A stretch of 64,000 bases of DNA from Topomyia yanbarensis (GCF_030247195.1 NC_080670.1:33776497-33840496); one strand, 5' to 3'; counted from the first letter of the stretch, positions 34,970 to 47,640 are shown. Notes: generated by a model from the letters alone, not told the origin. Numbers and translations are program-made.

Positions 34970-35300
34970 GTTGAGAGAGAGAGAGAGTATCTCTCTCCGA
35001 TTCACAAGCTTTTATGGATAAAAAGTGCACTGGCAGCATGTTATCCTTCCCCGTTCGGAGCGAAACGCGGCACGGTTTGCTGTCTGTGTTCTGTGGCGAC
35101 GGTCATTCATTTCATTCCGTTGTTGGCTCCGGTTGCGTACGGTTGCACTTTGCACGTCGTCTTTCGCGCGGTTCGTTCCTCACGTCCCGTGGTGTGAGGC
35201 AGTGCGGAATACGACAGAAGGCTACTGCAGTTTGTTTTTATGCAACCTGCCGGCTAATTAGTGCGCTCGTTCCAAGTCGAGTGTTGTAGAGCAGCGAACA
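34970..35300 (+). promoter_or_regulatory. Promoter-like GC-rich block with GAGA tract and TATA-like box
   Basis: A (GA)n tract at 34974-34988, followed by TATCTCTCTC, resembles GAGA-factor sites. ATAAAAAG at 35015-35022 is TATA-like. The GC and CpG content rises sharply here and stays high to about 35600, as at insect 5' exons. It lies just upstream of the candidate first exon. The transcription start cannot be fixed by reading. Confidence 0.4.
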
Positions 35301-35980
35301 GCAGTTGCAGTGCAAGCCCCGATCGCGACGGACGTGCTTCTTCCGTTTTCGTCAGCTGAGTCCAGTTTATGAAATTGCGTACTGCGAGCTACGAGCTCCT
35401 CGAACCTTGACTCCGGGAGGACTTTCGCGAAAGTTTGTGCGTGACATTTTTTTTCGAAAGTGATCTGTTCCACTCCGGAGTCCTAAGATAGTGATGATGG
35501 TGCTGGTGGACCTGATTCGATCTGTTTCTGCTGCTGCTGCGGGCGCTTCGGGAGGACAACGACATCGACAGCCAGAAGGACGCTGCATCAGCGGCAGCAC
35601 GGAAATGCAATTAACGAAGAATTTGGTGCAAATAAAGTGAAAACGTGTGTCGTTTGGTTGATTTATGGGATTTGCATTTAAGTGTAGAGGACCGTGCCGC
35701 GGCCTGGGAAGATTTCGGATTTTATTACACAGAATACGAATTTGAAGCGCTGAAAAGAAGTGGCCTATCAAGCTGACTAAACACGCGCGAGCGCTGTTTT
35801 CGGAGAATATTGACTGGCGCGTTTTGTAGGTAGAAGAATTGTTTGATGCTGTGGGCAGGGAGTTTTGTCCTGAATAAGCGCGCAGATTGGTGACTTGTAA
35901 AACGATCATGTGAAGAGCAGTTCAGCTGAAGTTTATTTGTGCCATAATACGTAAACGTAGAACGAGAACAAATGTTTAAG
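35250..35980 (+). other. Candidate first exon (mostly 5' UTR) of the anosmin gene
   Basis: A GC-rich stretch with CAG/GCAGC words typical of insect leaders ends in AACAAATGTTTAAG followed by GTATGG. That places an ATG in good context (35972) three codons before a plausible splice donor at 35981. If it joins the acceptor at 53787, ATG TTT AAG reads straight into the ATG of the anosmin exon and lengthens its signal peptide by MFK. The join is an inference; another gene could own this exon. The 5' boundary is approximate. Confidence 0.38.
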
Positions 35981-37504
35981 GTATGGTTCAATAGCTGTGT
36001 ATTTCCAAATTCCAGAGCGAGTTGTTTGAAATAATTATTGTTGACATGGGCATATTTTATGCATTTAAACATTGCTCACAAATGGAATGCAGCAACAATT
36101 TGCTTATACGGAACTGTCAATGTGAAATTAAATCAAGGTTTTTACCGAAGAATTGTTCTATGTGGTCACTCGATTTACTTACGAACTTGAAAGTGAAATA
36201 GAAGTTGTCGATATGTATGTTTTAAGACCTATATCATAAGTAATTGTCTTTTGGTTTTTATCTTGTTTACGTTGGAACGAAAACTTGATTTTCTGAATAG
36301 ATACCCTCATTTCCGGTTTTGCAAATTAATGTAGTACAAGTAAACTCCGAATAATGTGGGGATCGTGCAAATTTAGGCAATTAATACAGATTATTTTGCA
36401 TAAACGGCTTTAGACGGCCAGCGTATGGGTTGGGGTACGACTTCTTGAATTCTACAAATTCATTTTCTGACACTATTCATATGTAGAAAGTGACATCCTA
36501 GTTGCTTCAATCACACAGTCTTTGTCAACAATCATCGTTTGGTCTCTATAACCGTTTAAGAAGTCGCTGATGATTCTATTTGGTAATCTTTTTGTCTAGC
36601 TTCAATTAGCCAAGTCCAATGCGATTACATTTATCAGAAAACGGGCGATGATTGGAAGAATTTCGTCATAGCAGGTTTCTTCGCGATACATGATCAGGAA
36701 GCGTTTTTTCAGTAGCGAGAGTATCAACAAGCAATTGTGTTGTTTTGGGAGTGAACGATGCAGATTTTACGCGTGCTTAGCTTCTAAAATCAATTTTCAT
36801 GTTCCACTTTGCTTCCCGGTTTGGTTACGAACTAAGCTAGCGGAAGACAGTTATTTTAGTTGGCTTGATATTTCGAAATGTGATCGAATGTATCCAGATG
36901 CATGCCAAACTAGAAGGATGAAATCAGTTTTCACTTAACGCGATGCAGCAGCCTTTAAATACAGAGTATAGATCTATGTTCCCATATTGCTACCTTGCGT
37001 GATACCTGATTTGTTACTAAATTCGAAGGAAACGCGTCAGTTAATCAGTATTTGTTTAAGACTAATCGGTGTTTTTTTATTGCATCTAAAAAATTTATGG
37101 GATGATCTATTCGGTGGAAAATCGTTTTCAGACAGGAAACATTTGAGCAGAGCTTATTTATCAAGGTGATTTCAGCTTCCACATATATTAATAAAATATA
37201 AAAAAGAAAATCGGGGAACAACTTTTTACCATTTTGATATGTGGACTCGTGATTAACGTCTTCCCTTTCAATATAGGGGCACCTTTCAAAAATTTCGGAT
37301 AAAAAGTCGCAATTTTGTCGAACAGATTTTAGCCATCTTGTATTAAATTTTGGAGAATGAATGACCTGCATTAATAACGAAAAAACTGCGTTTGAAAAAT
37401 GTTTCGAAGACTACCCGGAAAAAGTGAAAATTTTCAGCCCACCTCGATTAGAGTCGTCAAACGGCTAAAGCAAATGGCTCCAATTTGGTATTAGTTTAGC
37501 AACT

Positions 37505-37970
37505 TGCTCCAATTTGGTGTTAGTTTAGACATATAACTGGCAGCAAGTTGGTGATTGATGAGCGGAACAAGAAACATTTACATCCGACTTTTCCAAGTTA
37601 GATCTTGTGCTCTCATGCGCACATTGGATTATCCATTTTTTTCCTTTGGGAAAAAATGTTGTATACTCCCAGGCGTTTGAATCTCATGCCAAATGATAGT
37701 TCGTTTCCCTATACTCGTCAGCGGCCCAGAGCTTCTATGCTAGGTTAACCGAGACATCACCTGATACCAGCCAGTTACTTTAGGAGTTTGGATATAGTGT
37801 CCAACTGGCACAAATCTGGTGTTAGTTTAGATATATAGTCTAACTGGCAGCAAGTTGGTGTCAGTTACTGATGAGCGGAACAAGAAACGTTTACATCCAA
37901 CTTTTCTCAGTTAGGTCATGTGCCCGAATGTGTAAATTGCTTTATCCATTTTTTTCCTTTGAAAAAAGAT
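37505..37970 (+). repeat. Direct duplication of a 150-170-bp unit
   Basis: CTGGCAGCAAGTTGGTG, GATGAGCGGAACAAGAAAC and ATCCATTTTTTTCCTTTG occur in the same order at 37505-37655 and 37802-37970. The shorter word CCAATTTGGT(A/G)TTAGTTTAG is repeated twice at the left edge. They are probably two copies or two ends of one element. Confidence 0.7.
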
Positions 37971-39508
37971 GCATGCTTATTGAGCTTGGAGCGAACGGAG
38001 CATCTCTTTAAAGTGTTGTACAATACCAAGAAGGATATATTTGTGAGCTGTGCACAGCTGGTGAACTGCTAGTTTATGTCGTTCCGTGCTACTAGCAGAG
38101 GCCATATTTTTTTTATTAACGATGTTTGGTAGTATACAAAACGAAAAACAAATTTTTAAAAACCCGACCGAAGCTCATTCATCATTGGTTCCTGCTAATT
38201 TCTTCAATCGAGCCGCAAATCTTGAACGGAAAGAAATGCTATTTTAGTTGAACACTTCTATTCAAGATTGTCGGGTGCCTTTTTTTCGGGAGACAGCATA
38301 TCAACACTGGAAGAAAAGAAAATTTGTAGGATGTTGCCACCTCCGTGGACGGACTGCAATATTTAGTTTATGCAGCTCCGTGCTAGTAACAGGGGCTAAT
38401 AAGAACAAATATATCCCACCCGGAGAACTACTCAACAAAATAATCCTTATCGGTGCTATCACACCATTTACTAGATTCGAAATTTTAAAAAGGTCCAAAT
38501 CGCATTCGTGACCAACAGATGAGCCTGAAGATAGAGGATAGAAGTCAGCAGTATTCAGCGATCTTCGAATCCAGTGCATCACCCATCAACAAAAATGTCA
38601 ACATCAAAATGTTCGTTTTAGAACCACCATAACTATCTTAATGAATAATTTGAAAATTTTCCATTCAAACGTGATTCCGCTGACGAGCCACGACACTCCG
38701 GTTATGTCGCAGACATCACCCACCCATAACTCTTTTTCTTTGAAGTTAGCCAAATAATATTATACTGATACACTAAAAAAGGTAATAACTTTTAGTCGAT
38801 GACTAATTCGTTGAAAATCAATATCTTTCAAAACGACTGCTTTTATTAGAGCATTCACCTTAAATCTGTTCTATGAACGCCTAAATATTTTACTCGGGGA
38901 AGTCACTTAGGGCAATAGTTCTTTGGTTTATTCATGAACGATCACGGTTAACGCATCATATCAGGAAAATGACCCCATGATGATGTCCAAATGATCAAGG
39001 GACAAAATCGAAACGCAAATAACTTGACTAATTATAGTTAGGTTTTGTGCCCTTCAACCATAAAGACGGTTTTAAACCAATATTGTCCCTAGGGAGTAAT
39101 ATAGCATCGTAGCATATCGGTTTTTTTCGTGCTTCAATATAATATCTTCAATATTTAACGTTTCTACATCGCATACAGGGTAACACAAAAAATATATACG
39201 ACGAAAACCCGTTTTTATCAGCCCCCAATTTTATCAGCATTCCGACCCGATTTCGTCAGCCAGACAGGGTTATGAGGATATGTCTACGGAATAATGTTTT
39301 AACAGTCTCGGTTTATTAAAGGAAATAAATAAATATGTGTTGTCGTTGCCCCCATTTTGTCATCCAAAAATACACCAATGGAGCAGATAAAAACGAGTCT
39401 TCGGTGTAATGTGATTTTATGTTTTTAGAAGTACGCCAACTCATCATTTCATTTTAGTAAGGAGAATTTATGAATATAAGTTTACTGCAGATTTGCCTGT
39501 AATATCAT

Positions 39509-39793
39509 TACAGACTAACAGACATAACACTCGAAAACAATGCCTCGCCCGCTTTAACGGTCATTTTAAATATATTTGTAGTTGGGACCGTGGCCACATT
39601 TGCAATTATGGCGCAACTGACATATGAAGAAGCATATGGGGGATAGACCACTAGTGAAAAATTGTTCCCAAACCTGAGGGGTAACCCATCAACTGGGATC
39701 GTGAATAAAAGGTGGAGCTAGTATTCTGTGAAAATTGCCGGATCAATGCTTTTTGAGGGAATTCCATCATAGTGTTAGGTCTGTTAGTCTGTT
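39509..39793. mobile_element. 285-bp MITE, ACAGACTAACAGAC ends, 7-bp TSD
   Basis: TACAGACTAACAGACATAAC, ACT is inverted at the right end (AGTGTTAGGTCTGTTAGTCT, GTT). ATATCAT flanks both sides (39502-39508, 39794-39800). It is a sister of 61853-62128, sharing its ends and a central TTTTAAATATATTTGTAGTT, GGGAC block. No coding frame. Confidence 0.85.
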
Positions 39794-40134
39794 ATATCAT
39801 CATCGCCGTGATTGAAGACGGACGGAGACTTTTGTCGGAAGAAATCAGTATTTTAATCAGTTCGTTTACTTGCTAGGTGTTCGAACACGACGGACGGAGC
39901 ATTTTTACTGGAGACTGTACATGCAGATTAGTTTACTGAGCAGACAATTTATTGAGGAATTCAAATCGCCTGTAACATAAAAAATACGATTTTTTTTCAA
40001 TATTTCTTCCTTCGCAATCCGATTTCCAAATCACCATTTGACTATGAAATCAGTTGAGACTAGGCGTTTGAAGGCAGCGGACGGATCATATATTCAGTTG
40101 TCTTAATATCAAGACCACGGTGATACCTTGCAAT

Positions 40135-40180
40135 TTATTCCCCAAGAAACAGCGCAATTATTCCCCAAGAAACAGCGCAG
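40135..40180 (+). repeat. 23-bp tandem duplication
   Basis: TTATTCCCCAAGAAACAGCG plus CAA/CAG occurs twice in a row without mismatch except the last base. Confidence 0.9.
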
Positions 40181-40215
40181 TACCGTAATAAATTTAAGAT
40201 TTTAGTGTGCGTATT

Positions 40216-40260
40216 TCAAGCGTCAGATATCCCTATATTATAGGCATATCTGACGTTTGA
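40216..40260. repeat. Short hairpin, 15-bp arms
   Basis: TCAAGCGTCAGATAT and ATATCTGACGTTTGA pair with one mismatch over a 15-base loop. Confidence 0.6.
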
Positions 40261-40436
40261 CGCTTACTAACCAAATAATTGAAAAATTGAATTTAACCTA
40301 CTTTACTCGCAGCTCTCTTAAATGCTTAAATATATCATGTTTTGCAAGTTACAGAACATAAATTAAAAATAAATCATTCAGTGAACGGTTCCAACAGCGT
40401 CTCACTGCCACAGATATATCTACATATTCATTCTGA

Positions 40437-40557
40437 AGTGCTGAATTTTACCGCTTTCGGTTGTTTTCCTTGCGCAGAAATTTAGTGTTTATTATTGACC
40501 GTAAACACTAAATTTCTGCATAATAAAAACAACCCAAAACTGGTAAATTTCAGCACT
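40437..40557. repeat. 121-bp palindromic MITE
   Basis: AGTGCTGAATTTTACC, then GCAGAAATTTAGTGTTTA, is mirrored by TAAACACTAAATTTCTGC and GGTAAATTTCAGCACT. The two arms fill almost the whole length, with a 10-base loop. Confidence 0.8.
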
Positions 40558-41009
40558 CAACAATGAACGTGTGCGTGCACGTAACCTTCCCTTTATGGAT
40601 TACGATGCAGAATGCTGCTTGCAATAAGTACAAACGACTAATAACTGGAAGTTTTGTGTCCTGGGTCAGGGTTTTTTTCATCGCAAAAATATCGTCAACA
40701 CTTGGTCGCCAGAGGCGTTTATTTTTCTCTCCTTTTATGATTTATTTATTTCCTCGCAAAAGCGCAATAAATCCACCGAACTGGCGGAACCATCGGGCAG
40801 GCAACGGTTGCTTACTGTAGTAGGCCACATATTTATTGAGTGTAAGCAATGAAAAGACGTAAAGTAAACTGTGCCTGGTGGTAAAGAGTGAGTCGTTAAT
40901 TATTGCGACACTTTGGATGGATTGATAAATCGGCTCTAGTTATCGAAATGAAACCAAAATTTTAGTTACATGCGTTGGTTAAACATTAAAATGAGTTTGA
41001 GTAAAATAC

Positions 41010-41970
41010 TCAACAATTACGATTTCCATCAAAATCTGTGCAATCGTTTCCGTTTTCAGGGTTTTTCCACTTCCTCATCATTTTTATTTCATCCATCGCC
41101 ACTCCTTTTGTCTTCCGAAGTTCGCGCCTTACGATAGCCCAATAGGTTTCGATCCGACAGAGCTCAGGATAGTTTGGTGGGTTCATATATTTCGGCACAA
41201 AATCCACCGAACTGACCGCATCCTGTGCGGTTTTGAAATAGAATTACGCCAAATCAGTCCAAAACAACGGGTTTTAATCGTGCTGTCTCAAAATCAGCAA
41301 AAACTGTCAGTTTTGTAAATCTCACCATTCATGGTACCTTTGGTCACGAATGGTTCACAAAGTCTACCACAAGCACACATGGCTTGTCAAATCGTGTACT
41401 TCGAAGCGAATTTCGACAGCTTCTTTTGTTTGAAATGGTCATCCACAGTAAACTTGTCCTTACCCATCTAGTATTTCTGTTCCGGCATCTGCTTGAAATC
41501 CGCTTTGAAGTAGGCCTCATTATCAATGACGAAGCACCTGTATTTCCCTAGCAACGTCGTGTATGGTTTCCTGGCACAAGTTTTGGCAACACTCTGCTGG
41601 TGCCCGTCCCGCTTTGGGAAGTTCTGCGCATTGTACTTTTCAATCGGAATCGTTTCTTGGTCCACCACTCTAAAGAGGAACTGGAAAAAAAATTGGTTCA
41701 TTTCGGTCAAGTACGGAAAAAAGTTGTGCAAGTTTGAAAATGTCGCAATAATTATCGACTCACCCTTTAGGCTACGACAACGACGGCGACGATGGCGTTG
41801 CGCGAACACGATTATACACGATGACGTGTGCGATTTGTCATTTGTTTTGAAAAAGAACGGCCACAACCTCGAGTAGATGTCAACGATGAGTGCATTTAAT
41901 TGCCTACTATCACCGATAGCTATTTGATTTTTGTGAGAAGGAGGAAACCATGTTGTCCAAGCAACCAAAT
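41010..41970 (-). pseudogene. Mariner-family (D37E-like) transposase relic
   Basis: Minus-strand frames carry VIDNEAYFKADFKQ, equivalent to the first catalytic Asp block DDETYxKADFKQ. At the C-terminal end is YMNPPNYPELCRIETYWAIV, whose Glu is the last catalytic residue, followed by RRELRKT. The region between is open only in pieces, with stops and frame changes. Wording of this kind is typical of the mosquito ITmD37E branch of IS630/Tc1/mariner. N-terminal DNA-binding domains and terminal inverted repeats were not found. The element is dead. Confidence 0.8.
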
Positions 41971-42109
41971 ATCCTTCAACATTTTAGGATTTATGCACAA
42001 TACTTATAGGGCTATCAATGCAACCGGAGCACTTCCTAGCGCCAGTAAGCAAAGAAAAGCTTTGGCATTACATTCCATAGCGGATCTTGGCCTTCTGTTT
42101 TGACACATT

Positions 42110-43539
42110 TTGCAGCTGCTACCTAATGTAACTTCACTATTTATCTTTGTGCACAGGTTAAAAATTCAAAACAAGCTAAGCGTAATGTGTACAAATTTAC
42201 GTTCGGTTCGATTTTAACTTGAAGAGTGAACACGGACCGATAAATGGAAGTAATTTTCAGCACAATGGAAGCGATGTTATGTTAGATGTCGCTTTTTGTT
42301 TTTAAACATTTTTGTCGGAGTTTTAAAATGCAATGTTCGAGGAGTCGTACTAAATTCTTTATTCAAAAGTGACAAACAACGAAATTGGAGCACTACAATC
42401 AAACATTAAACTGTTTTGATTAGCACTGCACAAGCGGTTAAATCGCGCATTGGAATGTCTATCGATTACGAATTTTAACTCGTACTCTATCCGTTGTTGT
42501 TGCCCTTCAACACACAAAGTAGATGACAAGGCAGTTGAACCTGAAAGCCACTTCAAGACACTAACAGTCGCATTTTACTAGCTAATTTTACTAATGAAGT
42601 GTAGGTACTTGTGAGCATACCAGTTCCATATGGAGCTGCAACAAGGTATGTAAGGACCACTGTTGCCTCCTGTACCCTCTGTAGGTTAGTCCTTTCAGCG
42701 TTCAATGCTTGCGTAACTACTACTGACATGAATCCGGATCCAATCGCTGTCGATTCTAAAGCAAGTCGTTTCAGGGAGCAGTGGGTGGTTTCCCATCTGA
42801 CAAGGGTCAAGTGGATAAGATTTAAAATTTAAATGTTGATAAACGATTTTTATAATTGAGCAGTCAAGAACTCAAAGTAGCTCTTGCTGATTCTTGCTTC
42901 AGCCTTGCCTAGTTATTGATCCCTCTCAGATTTTTCGTACTTTTTCATTAAAATGCTGAACTTGAAAATTCTGTTCTGTACAAAAGTTCTAAATATAAGT
43001 GTTTAGTAAAGTCATGTTTAAAAATCTCCTTTTAAGAATGGTACATTATTAATTCAAGCAAACTAATGCAAGATTATGAGACAAAATATTTTAGTCATCT
43101 GTGAAATGTGCGTTGACCATGTGACGCCAAATATTTTTTTTCCGGCCATGCCATCAAAAAGGCAGCTCTGAATTCCAAAACAAATTGAATGTACCCGTTT
43201 TTTGATAACTAATTAAGCTCCATCATTAAAGTATGAACACCACATAATCTTATATGACATCGTCATGAAAAGAAGAACGAAAATGAAAAATTGAAAACAA
43301 AAAAGAATGGAAACATTAGAAAATGCATTGTATGTTAATTAGCCCCTCTTCAAACAACGGAATTTACTAGTTTTATTCATTCACCTTTTTAATTTTTATT
43401 TGAAAGGCTAATTTTTTCAGTTTTTAAGTTCAGTTCATAGATTTTATTCGATTTGGTTATTTTATTCTTTTTAACCATTGGTAATTTTGAATGTGTTCTT
43501 TTCATTTCTATCATTTATTTCACTCATCATTTTTATTCT
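42110..43539. other. No gene recognised
   Basis: Minus-strand frames at 42359-42556 and 42553-42810 overlap and could be a broken coding relic. I cannot assign a family. The rest is AT-rich without features. Confidence 0.25.
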
Positions 43540-43760
43540 TTTTGTTTCGTTTTTACATTTCTTATAAAAGAAATGTATAGAATTCGCTCAAACTTTCAAG
43601 ATTTTTTCCGAGGCCCGGAGGGCCGAGTCTTATATACCAATCGACTCAGCTCGACGATTTGGGACAATGTCTGTGTGTGTGTGTCTGTGTGTGTGTATGT
43701 AACGGACAAATTCTCATTCGTGTTTCTCAGCAATGGCTGAACCGATCTTATCCAAACCAA
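43540..43760 (+). repeat. Dispersed repeat with GGGCCGAGT core and GT-rich tract
   Basis: GGAGGGCCGAGTCTTATATA, CCAATCGACTCAG is followed by TGTCTGTGTGTGTG. The same block lies at 45152-45235. This is the pattern of a high-copy interspersed repeat; the bounds are approximate. Confidence 0.65.
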
Positions 43761-44658
43761 TTTTAAATGAAAGAACTAAAAAACAGTATGAACGCTATTA
43801 ATTTGTTTTTGATTCTGATGTTTAGTTTCCAAGATATGAATGTTTGAATGCGTAAAAATGGCGTTTTTTACAGTTTTTTTAAATTATCTGCCGAAATTGA
43901 CATTATAGATTAACAATTTATTAGTTTTTAGACAACTTTAACAAATACCTTTCGAACAAGCTATAGATTGTTGAAATCGGACTATTATCAAAAGAGATAT
44001 TTAACATTAAAGGCGGACGAAAGATTTTTATCATTTCCCATTGCCAGAAATATGACCAAAAACATGTAATCTATTATTAACGCCAAAACGGCTTATTTTA
44101 GGTCAATAGTATCTTCGGTGAATTTAATGGCGGCAATATGCCCTTTCTTTTGGTATTGTGCTTTTGCTGATTAATCTCCCTATGAGTGAGATATTTTCAC
44201 AAATTTTTTTGGAAGTGATTATATCGAAATGATGTCTTCAGCAAATTTGTAGCTCTTACTTTTGCGAATAACTTTACTAAAGACTTTAAATATCTATTTT
44301 GAATACTTTAAAAGTTATGGCTTGTTGTTTGTTGATTACTCTTTCTCGCCTATTTATTGTTCAATATAGTAATAATCCATTGAAATAAGCTAAACATTAT
44401 TTCGATAAAACGAATTTTGTATTTCATTTTACTATCTACAACCGCTAGAAATAATCACCGAACACTTCCAAGTTATCTGGAAGGAACTTGATAACTTATC
44501 AGTGCAAAAATGTTCATTTGTGCGAACCTTCTGACTGCAATTTTTCTAACTTATAACCATCGGATCGATCTGAAACATATCGGAAAATGGAAAGCGAAAT
44601 AAATAACTCCAAGCAACGGCGTAGCCAAGAGAAGGTTTTGGGGTTTAACACCATACAA

Positions 44659-44671
44659 CCCCCCCCCCCCC
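44659..44671 (+). repeat. C13 homopolymer
   Basis: An uninterrupted run of 13 cytosines in AT-rich DNA, next to GGCGTAGCCAAGAGAAGG, probably inside an old interspersed repeat. Confidence 0.95.
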
Positions 44672-45089
44672 ACCAAACCAAAAAAATAAATTGGATTGAA
44701 GTTGAAAATTTATTGATGCAGACTGATTTAATTAAATATTACAATAACAATTATCTGATCCGTAGATTGATAACCTGTTGTTGTAAACATCATGAGGACT
44801 TTTGATAAATTGTCGGAATGGGGTCCTTCCTGATATGTAACTGATCTATTGGTCTTGATTTCACAGTTGTCTAATAGCATCAATATCAAATTCCTGCCTG
44901 AAAACATTCCAATAGAAAATTCCAGAGTTCTGTAATCAATAATAATCCTCAGATTTCTTTTCAAATTGAGTTCGCTTTTGTAGAGATGTACTGTAATAAT
45001 GGTCTTTATTTAATAGGAAGTGAAGTTGAAATTGATTTAATGTCTATGAAACATAGAACTGCTCACCAAAAAAAATGCATAACTTTCAA

Positions 45090-45560
45090 AATTTGCTAAA
45101 AATGTTTTTGCCTTTCTCATTCACTCTAAAATTCGTCAATCTAATCGCGACCGGGAGGGCCGAGTGTCATATGCCAATCGACTCAGTTCGTCGAGTTCGG
45201 AAAATGTCTGTGTGTATGTATGTGTGTGTATGTGGAAAAAATGTGAACATACCGGCCCGGAGCGAGTATGCAGTGAGGGGTTGCTACTTTAAAATTAAAA
45301 CTAGTTTAAAATTTCTTAACAAGTTGAAAGTTTTATGCAGGACCCGGATCTTTCTAAATGATCCGCCGCTGGTTTCAAGCGATGTTTCAGTATCACATAG
45401 TATCTCAAGATCGTGGCTGTCGATCCATTGTTCGTATGTGAAAATTGTACTGAACATGTAATATTCATTTCCACCATTGTATTGAACATAACCAGCCATG
45501 GAATCGTAGTCTGGACAAATGAGAAAAGCACAATTGCACCATTAGGTGGATTAAAACGGG
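45090..45560 (+). repeat. Second copy of the GGGCCGAGT dispersed repeat
   Basis: The core GAGGGCCGAGTGTCATATGC, CAATCGACTCAGTTCG is followed by TGTGTATGTATGTGTG. A 3' word ACCATTAGGTGGATTAAAAC lies at about 45538 and recurs (CTGTTAGGTGGATTAAAA) at about 46097, so a third, partial copy ends there. Confidence 0.6.
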
Positions 45561-46653
45561 TTTTTATTTTGGAAATGCGTCAAGTTGAGACGAAAACGTA
45601 ATATGATTAATAACGAGGATAACACTTTCCGAATGTAGAGAGAAATTTATGAAAAATGACGATTTACATTCGACTCTAGCAGGTCCTGATCGATTTTGAT
45701 GAGAATTTTATTTTTGTTGTATGACCAATTATATGTATAGGCTAAATGTTTTTTTTTTTGACTCAGTACAATATACATAACCCCTTTAGGAAAATTCAGT
45801 TTTCCCACCACAATGCATTGATTGAGGAATTTAGATGTTTTATTAACAGAGCATTAGCAATAATTCGTTTGTATGTCTATATAATGGGTCATTTTTTCGC
45901 TTTCCCATTGATTTGGTTTGAGATTTCTAGCACTGATGTTGTCCTATGCTGATTTGAGCGATTCTCTGAGTCCTGCCACTATCCCATGTAGTATGTGTTA
46001 TCAAAAACATCGCGAAGCATCAAGTTCTAAATGTTCTCAAACGATATAATATCCGAAGAGAGTGATAAGAGTTATAAGAAATGTCTCATCACACTGTTAG
46101 GTGGATTAAAAGCGTTTTTTTTATATTAAATTCGTTTCAATCTTTGGATGCATTCTGATCAGTTTATTTATTTCAGTTTTGATTCATTTTATTCATTTAA
46201 CTTATTTGCTTCACTCAGTACTGCGAAATTTCAAAATCGGTTACCTATTTCTGCTTGTATTTACCGAAACCAACATTCAGATTCACCACCTCTCGTATTC
46301 ATTAACTTTCCAACTGACTAAAAATTCATGCAGAATCGAATGCTAAATGCAGAGGAAATATAAAATCCTGCACCAACCAAAGCATTCATTTGTTATTATG
46401 TGGACGGTTTGAAGGCAGAAGTTGGCATCTTCTACATTTTCGAGCATAAGTGAACTGCATATTCTATATAGGGTGCTCTTTTGCTCAATAATCCCTCTCA
46501 GAACTAGCATAGAAACAAAATTCAGTTTGCTTCTGAAATCGAACATGTCCGAACAATTTTTTTAAGCTCTGGCTTCACTAGCCGTATTTAAATGCAGAAC
46601 GTAGTGCTGTTCGCGTCGTTCGACATGTGAATGAGCTTGCTCGAGCAATGCTA

Positions 46654-47094
46654 CCCAGTCACCAAATTTTGTGGCAGAGTCTGTTATGCTAGATTTCTGT
46701 CATTCTTGGTTTGGCAGCCCTGTCAGATTTCTGCGCGTATCCTGTCGTGTTAGTTGAACCCTGGCATAACTCGGAAATAAACCATGCAAAGCTCTTCACA
46801 ATTCCTACCTTGTAGAATTTAGTACGAATCAAGCAAAATATCTGAGCAGCATCGGTTAGTTTAACCGCTTCTGTCGGAAACGGTTGTTGCAATTGAGCGA
46901 ATTCTTTGCCAGAATTCTCGCACAAATCGCACAAAATGATGGCAGAAACTCTGCCAGAATCAATTTCGCTTTGCTAAACTGCCCATGATCGCATATCAGT
47001 CCCATAAAGATAGGAAATCCCATAGAAAACGGGACAGCTATGCGATCATGGGTAGTAAACTTTTGCCAACTTTCTACTTGCCACGGTGACTGGG
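46654..47094. mobile_element. 441-bp MITE, CCCAGTCACC ends, TA duplication
   Basis: CCCAGTCACC at the left is inverted at the right (GGTGACTGGG), with TA on both sides (46652-46653, 47095-47096). Most of its length matches 57669-58153. Compared with that copy it has lost an internal segment and gained a nested 77-bp hairpin. No coding capacity. Confidence 0.85.
46979..47055 (+). mobile_element. 77-bp hairpin MITE, copy 2, nested
   Basis: CTGCCCATGATCGCATA to TATGCGATCATGGGTAG, flanked by TAAA on both sides (46975-46978, 47056-47059). The sister element at 57669-58153 lacks it, giving an empty site. It is the same family and length as 1871-1947. Confidence 0.88.
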
Positions 47095-47138
47095 TATTTC
47101 CGAAATAGTCGAGGATGAAGCGTTCAGCATAGCCGGCC

Positions 47139-47245
47139 CCCAGCAAAATTTAGCTGGAAATGACTGGTTCCAGCTGATATTCCAGCTTCAGTGACACAAC
47201 CGATTCTAACTAGAATCGGTTGTGTCACTGGAGCCGGAATGCGGT
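47139..47245. repeat. Truncated CCCAG-headed element with CGGTTGTGTCACTGGAG hairpin
   Basis: CCCAGCAAAATTTAGCTGG is followed by a hairpin AGTGACACAACCGATTCTA/TAGAATCGGTTGTGTCACT. The expected right end is missing. The core recurs at 49785-49840 and 51950-51990. Confidence 0.6.
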
Positions 47246-47399
47246 ATGATTAACTCTAAAAACTTGTCGAAATGACAGTTTGCAAAAAGGTCAGCAGGAG
47301 TGTTCATTCTTGTTTACATTTTACTTGCGTTGCCATTTTTTTATTCCACCCCCTTATTTTTTGCGTACCGTCTGATTTTGCTAGAGCTCAGCTCAGTAG

Positions 47400-47640
47400 A
47401 ACTCGAGTGTTCATTGATGACATTTGTTTGTACTGTTTAAGGGCCGATTTCTTCAACCTCGCTTAACTTTTAAACCAGGTTCACCGGTAGTATGTTCTAA
47501 CCTGGCTTAGGCGAGGGAGAAGAAATCGGCCCTAAACGAACTCCGAAAAATTCCTTATACTTCGAACGAATCTAGTCGTCTACAAAAGTAAAAGTAAACT
47601 GTCAAGAAAAGTAAGGTAAGGTCACTAACAGGGTGGCCAG
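47400..47640. repeat. Second member of the 10.9-kb inverted-repeat family
   Basis: GAACTCGAGTGTTCATT, CGAATCTAGTCGTCTACAAAA and CAAGAAAAGTAAGGT occur in the order seen at 10918-11085. The 92-bp MITE at 47441 interrupts it. Confidence 0.55.
47441..47532. mobile_element. 92-bp PIF/Harbinger-like MITE with TAA duplication
   Basis: GGGCCGATTTCTTC at the left and GAAGAAATCGGCCC at the right are exact complements. TAA lies on both sides (47438-47440, 47533-47535). A 3-bp T(A/T)A duplication with GG-starting ends is the PIF/Harbinger signature. A second internal pair (CCTCGCTTAA/TTAGGCGAGG, AACCAGGTT/AACCTGG) makes the whole element a hairpin. Confidence 0.85.

Noticed and set aside
35367..35909. 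180-codon minus-strand frame
   Set aside because: Lies antisense to a GC-rich leader-like exon; no motif, and GC-rich DNA keeps frames open by chance.
42359..42810. Two overlapping minus-strand frames that might be a broken receptor-like gene
   Set aside because: I could not match them to any family with confidence; possible chance or an old relic.
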